DNA of 5,352 bases from Acidobacteriota bacterium (GTDB lineage: Bacteria; Acidobacteriota; Vicinamibacteria; Vicinamibacterales; JAFNAJ01). The first letter of the stretch is position 1. Every line of letters begins with the position of its first letter. The DNA is taken from assembly GCA_017860085.1 (NCBI GenBank), contig JAFNAJ010000216.1, positions 1-5,352 on the forward strand, given 5' to 3'. Below are positions 1 to 5,352 of the stretch, piece by piece. A model generated the notes under the pieces. The model saw only the letters and a program-made list of their open reading frames with translations. It was not told the DNA's origin and did no database searches. The translations under genes were made by a program, and so were the position numbers.

Positions 1-3000
1 GACGCGTCGACTCTGACGCGATCGTTCGACCGATCACCAACCTCCGCATCGGTCTCCGAGGAGGCCTTCACGTAGGTGCCAATGCCGCCGTTGTAGAAGA
101 GGTCGACCTTCGCGGTGAGGATGGCCCTGATCACTTCCTCGCCGCTGGCCTCGGGCTTGTCGAGGTCGAGCAGCGCGCGCACCTCGGGGCTGAGCGGGAT
201 CGACTTGGCTGTTCGATCCCACACCCCGCCCCCGGCGCTGATGAGCGACACGTCGTAGTCGCGCCAGCTCGAACGCGGCAACGCGAACAGCCGCTCGCGC
301 TCGGCGAAGGTGCGCTCCGGGTCTGGCGACGGGTCGATGAAGATGTGGCGGTGGTCGAAGGCCGCCACCAGCCTGATGGCGCGGCTCCGCAACATGCCGT
401 TGCCGAACACGTCGCCCGACATGTCGCCGACGCCCGCCACGGTGAAGGGCTGGGTCTGCGTGTCGTGGCCGAGAAGCCGGAAGCTGTGCTTGATGCACTC
501 CCAGGCCCCGCGTGCCGTGATGCCCTCCTTCTTGTGGTCGTAGCCGACGGACCCGCCCGAGGCAAACGCGTCTCCGAGCCAGAAGCCGTATTGCCCCGAG
601 ACGGAGTTCGCGGTGTCGGACAGGTGCGCGGTGCCCTTGTCGGCCGCCACGACAAGGTAGGGATCGTCTTCGTCCAACCGGACGACCCCAGGCGGATGCA
701 CGACCTGCCCGTCCACGAGGTTGTCGGTGACGTCGAGCAGGCCCGAGATGAACTGGCGGTACCGGCTGATCAGGTACTGGTCGAGCGCGGGCCTCGGTGG
801 CAACGTACCCTTCAGCACGAATCCACCCTTCGACCCCACGGGCACGATGACCGAGTTTTTCACCATCTGGGTCTTCATCAGCCCCAGGACCTCGGTCCGG
901 AAATCGTCGTGACGGTCGCTCCAGCGGATGCCGCCGCGCGCCACCTTGCCGCCGCGCAGGTGAATGCCCTCGAGGGCGCGCGAGTGCACGTAGATCTCGA
1001 ACAGCGGCCGCGGCGACACCATGCCCTCGACCTTGGCGCTCTGCACTTTGATCGACACCACCGGCCGCTCGGGCTGCTGATACGCGTTGGTGCGCACGGC
1101 TGCCCTGACCAGGTTGGCGAGCGCCCGCAGGATCTCGTCGTCGAGCAGGCTCGACACCCTCTGCAGGGCGACACGGAACTCCTCGTCGGCCGCCTGCACC
1201 GCCGCCTGTCGATCGCCGTCGAGTGCCGGGTCGAACCGCGTGCTGAACGTCAGGAACAGCGCGCGGGCCACGGGGCTGTTGCGCAGCAGCACGCCGGTGA
1301 TGGTGTCGGCGTTGTAGTGGGGCCGGATCTGCAGGAGGTGGTTCCGCAGCGTCCGCAGAATCTCGACTTCCCGCCACGTGAGCCCCTCGAGCAGGATGAG
1401 GCCGTTGAGCGTCCCCTCGGTGGCGCGGTCCTCCTGCATCGCCCGCAGCGCGTCGAGCAGCCGCTCCTGCCCCTGTTCCAGCGACGTGATGACATGCGGC
1501 TCGGCCTCCACCTGCAGTTGAGAGAGGAAGCCGTTGCGTCCCTCCGGCAGGACGAGAGGGAAGCTGACCTCGCGCTTCACCTCCAGACCGAGGTGCCGCA
1601 TTGTCCGCAGGGTCTCCGCCAGGCCGAGCGGGCGCGGCGAGAAGAGCTTGAGGGTCGCGGTCTCGGCGCCCCGGGGAACGAGGCGCATTTCCAGGCGTCC
1701 TTCCAGCTGCTCGAAGCAGAGCAGATCACCGGGCACTTCCGCCGGCGGGGTCGTTTCGCGGTACAGCCCGCTGCGGCTCTCTGCGGTGACGTATTTCTTG
1801 AAGAGCCGGCGTCCTTCGATGGGCCCGTAGGCCCGCTCGAGGGCCTGCTGGGTCCTGTCTTCCCACGTCATGATCACGCGCTGCGCGATCTCGCTGATCT
1901 TCGTCGTGTCGAGCGGGTGTTCGAGCGTGGCGTCGTTGAAGTAGAAGACGAGCACGCCGCTCGTGCCGCAGTCGGCCCACGTGTGGAACGAAATCGGGCC
2001 GAACGCCTCGGCCAGCGCTCCGGAGAGCTCCTCTTCTGCACGGCGCGAGTAGCGCAAGTCCGAGAACGCGATGCACGCCGCTTCGTAACCGCTTCCGGCC
2101 CTCGTCGAGACCGCGATCTCATCGTCGCCCACCATGAACACCATCCGGTCGATGATGGTCTTGAGCGCCGGGGCGTCGGCGTAGAGCACTTCGCGCTTTG
2201 GGAAGTGATTGAAGATCGCGCGAATCTCCCGGTAGGCGTGCGAGTTGGGCAGCGCGCCCGACCGCTCGAGCAACCAGGTCAGCTTCTCCCTGAGGAGGGG
2301 AATGTCCTGCGCGCGGGCGGCGAAGGCGCTCTTGGCCAGTCGTCCGACGATGAACGTCGCCACGGCCAGGCTGCCGTCCGGGGCCCACTCGCGAACGACG
2401 AAGTCGTCGATGGGGTCCAGGTGGTGAACGGCCCTCGCGTTCGTGCAGTAGTCGATGTCGACGATGCGCGTGTCGCCCGCCTGGGGATGCACGCGCGCGC
2501 TCACGCGCTCGAGGAGTCCTGGGAAGACCACCGGCACCAGCGCCCGGTCCTTGAACACGCCAAGGGCGGAGTCCTGGTCCGGGTCGAGCTGGCCATTGGC
2601 ACCCCTCCGATACCTGAGCAGCCCGAGCTGCACGTAGTTGTCGTCGAGCAGCCAGGAGAGGAACGCCTTCGCGGTGCCGATCTCGTTGGTCACGTCCGTG
2701 CCTGAACCGGCGCGCTGGAGGAGATCGCGGATCGCCTGTGCCATCTCCGCGTGGTCCTCCACCGCCAGGAACACGCTCTTCAGCAGCGAGAAGACCTGGT
2801 GCTCGAGGTGGCGCATGCGCTCGCGGGCCTCGACACGCTCGATTCGGAACTGGCAGTACAGCTCCCGCGTCCCGTCATCGCCAGGCCCGCCAATCCACGC
2901 GATGCGTTCCCACTGGCGACGCACCGTGAAGATCGGGTGGATCGCCGAGAACACCCGCAGCCCTTCGCGCTGAAAGTAGTTCTTGAGACTCTCGAAGATG

Positions 3001-3362
3001 AACGGCGCATCGAGGGTGTGGGTTTCGACGATCGTCACCTCGTGATGGTGGCCACTCGTGCTGCCGGCCGCGGTCTCCTCCTCGGGACCCGGGTTCCGAA
3101 CCACGACGTGGATGCCCGGCAGGCCCCGGTAGAGCTGGTGCTCGGGCGGCATCTGGCGCACGACGAAGTCGAAGAACGCGAGCAGGCGCGAGGCAATCTC
3201 GCTGGCCCGCAGGTTGAACACCATGACGTCGGGGATCTCGGCGAAGACCACCCGCGAGAACGTGAGGAGGCGCTCCCGCTCGTCTGGTGGCGCCTGATCG
3301 CGCAGGAGGCGCTCCACGTCGTTGTAGATGGCGGCTCGGCGGTTGGGATCGGAGGTCAGCAT
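1..3362 (-). CDS. NAD-specific glutamate dehydrogenase, large (about 180 kDa) Bac_GDH family; C-terminus beyond left edge
   Basis: This enzyme catalyses NAD-dependent oxidative deamination of glutamate to 2-oxoglutarate and ammonium in the cytoplasm, usually in the catabolic direction. The frame starts at ATG 3360-3362 and stays open through 1120 codons to the edge; family members run to about 1600 residues, so roughly 480 are missing. Residues 1-530 form the regulatory N-terminal region of ACT-like segments typical of the family, with recognisable stretches IVETHTLDAPFIFES (111-125), AIHPIF (140-145) and FLSWLLDDNYVQLG (234-247), then SGLYRETTP (531-539). The catalytic part shows GGIRWSDR (810-817), LMKTQMVKNSVIVPVGSKGG (828-847), GVGDMSGDVFG (977-987, probable dinucleotide-binding loop), SLISAGGGVW (1039-1048) and NGGIGTYVKASSET (1091-1104). 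By analogy with small glutamate dehydrogenases, K835 and K845 are the substrate and catalytic lysines. The reading register is the same at the start, middle and left edge, so no net frameshift is present. It follows the phosphofructokinase gene by 27 bp and is probably co-transcribed with it. Confidence 0.96.
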   Translation of the reverse strand, partial: MLTSDPNRRAAIYNDVERLLRDQAPPDERERLLTFSRVVFAEIPDVMVFNLRASEIASRLLAFFDFVVRQMPPEHQLYRGLPGIHVVVRNPGPEEETAAGSTSGHHHEVTIVETHTLDAPFIFESLKNYFQREGLRVFSAIHPIFTVRRQWERIAWIGGPGDDGTRELYCQFRIERVEARERMRHLEHQVFSLLKSVFLAVEDHAEMAQAIRDLLQRAGSGTDVTNEIGTAKAFLSWLLDDNYVQLGLLRYRRGANGQLDPDQDSALGVFKDRALVPVVFPGLLERVSARVHPQAGDTRIVDIDYCTNARAVHHLDPIDDFVVREWAPDGSLAVATFIVGRLAKSAFAARAQDIPLLREKLTWLLERSGALPNSHAYREIRAIFNHFPKREVLYADAPALKTIIDRMVFMVGDDEIAVSTRAGSGYEAACIAFSDLRYSRRAEEELSGALAEAFGPISFHTWADCGTSGVLVFYFNDATLEHPLDTTKISEIAQRVIMTWEDRTQQALERAYGPIEGRRLFKKYVTAESRSGLYRETTPPAEVPGDLLCFEQLEGRLEMRLVPRGAETATLKLFSPRPLGLAETLRTMRHLGLEVKREVSFPLVLPEGRNGFLSQLQVEAEPHVITSLEQGQERLLDALRAMQEDRATEGTLNGLILLEGLTWREVEILRTLRNHLLQIRPHYNADTITGVLLRNSPVARALFLTFSTRFDPALDGDRQAAVQAADEEFRVALQRVSSLLDDEILRALANLVRAAVRTNAYQQPERPVVSIKVQSAKVEGMVSPRPLFEIYVHSRALEGIHLRGGKVARGGIRWSDRHDDFRTEVLGLMKTQMVKNSVIVPVGSKGGFVLKGTLPPRPALDQYLISRYRQFISGLLDVTDNLVDGQVVHPPGVVRLDEDDPYLVVAADKGTAHLSDTANSVSGQYGFWLGDAFASGGSVGYDHKKEGITARGAWECIKHSFRLLGHDTQTQPFTVAGVGDMSGDVFGNGMLRSRAIRLVAAFDHRHIFIDPSPDPERTFAERERLFALPRSSWRDYDVSLISAGGGVWDRTAKSIPLSPEVRALLDLDKPEASGEEVIRAILTAKVDLFYNGGIGTYVKASSETDAEVGDRSNDRVRVDA

Positions 3363-3367
3363 CGGTG

Positions 3368-3372
3368 TCCCC
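3368..3372 (-). promoter_or_regulatory. Probable ribosome-binding site of the glutamate dehydrogenase gene
   Basis: The minus strand reads GGGGA five bases before the ATG at 3362. This is a modest Shine-Dalgarno match. It supports ATG 3360-3362 as the start, together with the N-terminal protein sequence, which is family-like from shortly after this methionine. The 27-bp gap holds no hairpin with a T-run, so read-through from the upstream gene is expected. Confidence 0.5.
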
Positions 3373-3389
3373 GTGTCAACAAAATCGGC

Positions 3390-4742
3390 TCAATGCGTGG
3401 GTGGCTCGTGGCCGTCGGCCCCGGCCCCGTCGTCTCCGTGTATCTCTGGCGCTTCCACGTCCGGCGGAATCGCGATGTGGATGGGCGGCGGCTCGAGCTC
3501 GATGAGGGCACCGAACTCTCGTCGGAAGGCGTCGAGCGTCAGGCCCGCCGTGGCCGCGAACTTCGCCAGCTCGTGCGGATCCTCGAAGTCGTCCCGCCGC
3601 AGGCGGATCATGTAGCGCCGGGCAATCCGGTAGCGTGTCGAGTGAATGTCGACCAGCCGGATCTTGGCCCTGCCGGTGCTCGGGTCGAGCAGTTCGGCAA
3701 AGGGGACCGGTACGAAGTTGCCGCCCTGCATCGAGATCATCACCGCGTTACCGCCGGACAGCAGGTACTTGGCCGCGCAGTAGCCGAGGTCGCGGGTGTA
3801 CTCCATGTCCAGCGGGATTGGGTCGGCGCAACGTAACTCGTAGCCGATGTTCTTGGCCGCGATCGTGGTCTTGAGTCCGAACTGCCCGAGCCGCCGCTGC
3901 ACCTCGGATTTCAGGATCTCGCCGATGTTCACCTCGGCGATGCGCACGTTGCCGTGCGCGTCGCGCTCCACGTCTTCGAGATGGGCGACATCCTCCTTGT
4001 CCAGGTCGAGGACCAGGCCCTCGGCGATGAGGGCGACCCCGTCGCGCCGCCCATAGCTCAGGCGCTTGATGATCGCGCCAACCAGCGTGTCGACCATCGC
4101 CTTGAGCCGAGCGCGCTGCGACCCGAACTCCTCGGGGATGAGCGTGAGCGTCGCGCCGGCGGCCTTGCCGATCCCGAGGGCAAGGTGTCCGGCCTTGCGG
4201 CCCATCGCGATGACGAAGTACCACCGCGACGTGGTCTTCGCGTCGACCATCAGGTTCTTGACGATCTCGACCCCGTAGTGCCTCGCGGTCTGGAACCCGA
4301 ACGTGTCGACGTACGATGGCAGATCGAGGTCGTTGTCGATGGTCTTCGGCACGTGGACGACGCGGATGCGTCCGCCGGCCTTCTGCTCGAGCTTCATGGC
4401 CGAGAGGGCCGTGTCGTCACCGCCAATCGTGATCAGCATCGAGACGTTGAGGCGCAGCAGCGAGATGACCGCGTTCTCGAGGTGCTGCGGGTTCCTCGTC
4501 GGGTTCTCGCGTGAGATCCCGATGTGCGAGCCGCCTCGAAAATGGATTCGGCTCACGCCGTCGATGGTGAGCGGGATGACGTGCTCGATATTGCCGTCCA
4601 TGATCCACTCGAAGCCATCGCGGATGCCGAGCACCTCGACGCCTTCGAGCTGGGCGCGAATCGTGGCCGCGCTGATGACACTGTTGATGCCGGGAGCTGG
4701 GCCGCCACCGACGAGGATGGCAAGCTTCTTCTGTTGCGTCAC
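3390..4742 (-). CDS. 6-phosphofructokinase, probably pyrophosphate-dependent
   Basis: A complete 450-residue protein of the PfkA superfamily, which phosphorylates fructose 6-phosphate to fructose 1,6-bisphosphate in the cytoplasm. Visible motifs in order are the phosphate-donor loop GGGPAPGIN (12-20), GGDDT (107-111), PKTIDND (132-138) with D136 as the likely catalytic base, MGR (180-182), EG (241-242) and RCADPIPLDMEYTRDLG (304-320). In ATP-dependent bacterial enzymes the GGD is followed by Gly and the TIDND by a preceding Gly. Here they are Asp110 and Lys133, the pair known to block the ATP site and to mark pyrophosphate-dependent enzymes, in which the step is reversible. It is longer than the 320-residue E. 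coli enzyme; the last 30 residues (about 420-450) are a Pro/His/Asp/Glu-rich tail unlikely to be part of the fold. The start is GTG 4740-4742: an in-frame TAG lies three codons upstream and AGGAG just before it. The stop is TGA 3390-3392. It heads a probable operon with the glutamate dehydrogenase. Donor specificity is inferred from two residues; the family call itself is secure. Confidence 0.95.
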   Translation of the reverse strand: MTQQKKLAILVGGGPAPGINSVISAATIRAQLEGVEVLGIRDGFEWIMDGNIEHVIPLTIDGVSRIHFRGGSHIGISRENPTRNPQHLENAVISLLRLNVSMLITIGGDDTALSAMKLEQKAGGRIRVVHVPKTIDNDLDLPSYVDTFGFQTARHYGVEIVKNLMVDAKTTSRWYFVIAMGRKAGHLALGIGKAAGATLTLIPEEFGSQRARLKAMVDTLVGAIIKRLSYGRRDGVALIAEGLVLDLDKEDVAHLEDVERDAHGNVRIAEVNIGEILKSEVQRRLGQFGLKTTIAAKNIGYELRCADPIPLDMEYTRDLGYCAAKYLLSGGNAVMISMQGGNFVPVPFAELLDPSTGRAKIRLVDIHSTRYRIARRYMIRLRRDDFEDPHELAKFAATAGLTLDAFRREFGALIELEPPPIHIAIPPDVEAPEIHGDDGAGADGHEPPTH

Positions 4743-4774
4743 GCTCTCCTACCTTCGGCCACGCACCTGGCCAA
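4739..4774 (-). CDS. Possible 11-codon leader ORF overlapping the phosphofructokinase start
   Basis: On the minus strand a perfect AGGAGG (4781-4786) is followed after six bases by TTG (4772-4774), which opens an 11-codon frame (MARCVAEGRRA if TTG is read as Met). The frame ends with TGA at 4739-4741. That stop overlaps the GTG start of the phosphofructokinase as GTGA, a classic arrangement for translational coupling. Evidence for translation is limited to the good ribosome-binding site and the overlap; a TTG start and the short length make chance quite possible. There is no run of a single amino-acid codon suggesting attenuation. Confidence 0.25.
   Translation of the reverse strand: MARCVAEGRRA
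4746..4756 (-). promoter_or_regulatory. Ribosome-binding site of the phosphofructokinase gene
   Basis: The minus strand reads GAAGGTAGGAG directly upstream of the GTG start. The AGGAG core is only three bases from the GTG, which is tight; the GAAGG part lies nine bases away, so either could pair with 16S rRNA. It supports the GTG at 4742, which is the only start possible before the in-frame TAG at 4749-4751. Confidence 0.6.
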
Positions 4775-4808
4775 CGGGGGCCTCCTGGTGCAAGCCAGCA
4801 GACTCCTG

Positions 4809-4814
4809 ATTATA
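4809..4814 (-). promoter_or_regulatory. Likely -10 element of the phosphofructokinase/glutamate dehydrogenase promoter
   Basis: The minus strand carries a perfect TATAAT here. Transcription would start near 4802 and give a leader of about 60 bases before the GTG. No TTGACA-like -35 is seen at the usual distance (minus-strand GGCGGG at 4832-4837), and there is no TGn extension, so an activator or a non-housekeeping arrangement may be involved. Chance is possible, but a consensus hexamer in the right place in such GC-rich DNA is notable. Confidence 0.5.
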
Positions 4815-4816
4815 TT
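4811..4816 (+). promoter_or_regulatory. Possible -10 element of the methyltransferase promoter
   Basis: The plus strand reads TATATT (five of six consensus bases), overlapping the opposite-strand TATAAT by four bases. Transcription would start near 4823, about 64 bases before the GTG at 4887. No convincing -35 is present. The match is weaker than the minus-strand one and could simply be the complement of the same AT-rich island. Confidence 0.3.
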
Positions 4817-4835
4817 GGCTTCGGCCGCTGCCCCG

Positions 4836-4855
4836 CCCGGGCGACACTGCCCGGG
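4836..4855. repeat. GC-rich inverted repeat (hairpin) in the divergent region
   Basis: CCCGGGC (4836-4842) and GCCCGGG (4849-4855) are perfect inverted repeats around a six-base GACACT spacer; G-T wobbles could add one pair at each end of the plus-strand RNA stem. Because CCCGGG is itself palindromic, the two arms also read as direct copies. There is no T-run on either side, so it is not a typical intrinsic terminator. Relative to the leftward promoter it would lie at about -34 to -53, an operator-like position. In the rightward transcript it would fold in the methyltransferase leader, about 31 bases before the start codon. Confidence 0.55.
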
Positions 4856-4886
4856 TCGTGAACCCGTCGGCCGCCGGTGCTGACCC

Positions 4887-5352
4887 GTGCACACCATCGT
4901 CTTGTCCGACAACCTGCCCGTGCTGCGGAGCCTGCCTGACGGCTGCGTGCGGCTCGTCTATACCGATCCACCGTTCAACACGGGCCGGCGCCAGCACCGC
5001 AGGAGGGTCGTTGCCACGCGCGACGATCGGTCGGGCCGGCGCGGGTTCGGCGGCCAACGCTACCGGACGACCGCGGTGCGGAGCCCCTCGTTTGGCGATA
5101 CGTACGACGACTACCTGGCCTTCCTGGAACCAAGACTCGTGGAGCTCGGCCGCGCGCTGGCTCCGGACGGATCACTCTTCCTGCACCTGAACTGGCGTGA
5201 GGTCCACTATGCCAAGGTGCTTCTCGACCGCCTCTTCGGGCGGACGTCGTTCATGAACGAGATCGTGTGGGCCTATGACTACGGAGCGCGGACGCGTCGC
5301 CGATGGCCGGCCAAACACGACACGATCCTGTGGTACGCGAAGGACCCGCGTC
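4887..5352 (+). CDS. Site-specific DNA methyltransferase (N4/N6 methylase family, beta-class order); C-terminus beyond right edge
   Basis: The product should transfer a methyl group from S-adenosylmethionine to the exocyclic amino group of adenine or cytosine in DNA. The visible 155 codons begin TIVLSDNLPVLRSLPDG (3-19), then LVYTDPPFNTGRRQ (23-36) with the DPPF catalytic motif at 27-30, an Arg-rich stretch (34-65), FGDTYDDYLAFLEPRL (69-84), APDGSLFLHLNWREVHY (92-108), FMNEIVWAYDYGA (122-134) and WPAKHDTILWYAKDP (140-154). This is the characteristic N-terminal half of the N6_N4_Mtase domain. The SAM-binding FxGxG motif is not in the visible part and should follow beyond the edge, the catalytic-motif-first order of the beta class. 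GTG 4887-4889 is the furthest upstream start, since TGA at 4881-4883 is in frame two codons before it; no good Shine-Dalgarno precedes it. Adenine versus cytosine specificity, target sequence and any restriction partner cannot be determined here. Confidence 0.92.
   Translation, partial: MHTIVLSDNLPVLRSLPDGCVRLVYTDPPFNTGRRQHRRRVVATRDDRSGRRGFGGQRYRTTAVRSPSFGDTYDDYLAFLEPRLVELGRALAPDGSLFLHLNWREVHYAKVLLDRLFGRTSFMNEIVWAYDYGARTRRRWPAKHDTILWYAKDPR

Larger units (their letters stand above)
4743..4886. promoter_or_regulatory. Divergent intergenic control region
   Basis: This 144-bp gap separates the leftward phosphofructokinase gene from the rightward methyltransferase gene and must hold both promoters. 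It contains, from the left, the phosphofructokinase ribosome-binding site, a second strong AGGAGG (minus strand, 4781-4786), an AT-rich island (4808-4816) and a GC hairpin (4836-4855). An AT-rich island of this kind stands out in so GC-rich a sequence. Confidence 0.7.

Noticed and set aside
34..1377. A 447-codon minus-strand frame inside the glutamate dehydrogenase gene.
   Set aside because: It lies in a different register from the frame that carries the conserved motifs, and its translation is low-complexity Arg/Ala/Gly/Pro.
345..2705. A 786-codon open frame on the plus strand, antisense to the glutamate dehydrogenase gene.
   Set aside because: It is in exact antisense register with the real gene and stays open only because that gene lacks TTA, CTA and TCA codons, as expected at this GC content. 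The translation is rich in Arg, His, Val and Glu and has no recognisable domain.
3374..3379. A perfect TTGACA on the minus strand in the gap before the glutamate dehydrogenase gene.
   Set aside because: The position of the matching -10, 17 bases on, reads ACCTCC and lies inside the coding region, so any transcript would start after the ATG. It is most likely chance.
2751..3836. A 361-codon plus-strand frame spanning the glutamate dehydrogenase and phosphofructokinase genes.
   Set aside because: It is again the mirror register of both real genes, crosses their junction, and has composition typical of an antisense shadow.
4836..4860. The GC hairpin as an intrinsic terminator.
   Set aside because: No T-run follows on either strand, and both flanking genes point away from it, so there is no transcript for it to terminate apart from antisense transcription.
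4749..5057. A 102-codon minus-strand frame across the intergenic region and the start of the methyltransferase gene.
   Set aside because: It is antisense to the clear methyltransferase frame, covers the promoter region, and shows no domain.

Overview
This is a strongly GC-rich bacterial chromosomal window with dense coding, GTG starts and very few AT-rich codons. The gene content suggests an environmental, heterotrophic bacterium: a signature-type pyrophosphate-dependent phosphofructokinase, a giant NAD-glutamate dehydrogenase and a beta-class DNA methyltransferase. A member of the Acidobacteriota (for example Vicinamibacteria) or a deltaproteobacterial/myxobacterial relative would fit. That assignment rests on general resemblance and base composition, not on a search.

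Layout from left to right. (1) Positions 1-3362, minus strand: the N-terminal 1120 codons of a large (about 1600-residue family) NAD-specific glutamate dehydrogenase. It is one uninterrupted frame that runs off the left edge, so its C-terminal part is missing. (2) Positions 3363-3389: a 27-bp gap with a modest ribosome-binding site and no terminator. (3) Positions 3390-4742, minus strand: a complete 450-residue 6-phosphofructokinase with the GGDD and PKTIDND residues expected of a pyrophosphate-using enzyme. (4) Positions 4743-4886: a 144-bp divergent intergenic region. It has the only clear AT-rich island of the window, with a consensus TATAAT facing the phosphofructokinase, a 7-bp perfect GC hairpin, and a possible 11-codon leader ORF ending in a GTGA overlap with the phosphofructokinase start. 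(5) Positions 4887-5352, plus strand: the first 155 codons of a DNA adenine/cytosine-N4 methyltransferase with a DPPF catalytic motif, cut by the right edge.

How the genes may work together. The phosphofructokinase and glutamate dehydrogenase look like a two-gene transcription unit read leftwards from the 4809-4814 promoter. It would couple a reversible glycolytic step to glutamate/2-oxoglutarate interconversion. The methyltransferase is transcribed divergently and is probably functionally unrelated. Whether it is an orphan or part of a restriction-modification system cannot be seen because its downstream neighbour is outside the window. No tRNA, rRNA, CRISPR array, insertion sequence or integrase was found. 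I see no convincing undescribed system here; the most interesting points are the operon pairing and the compact divergent control region.
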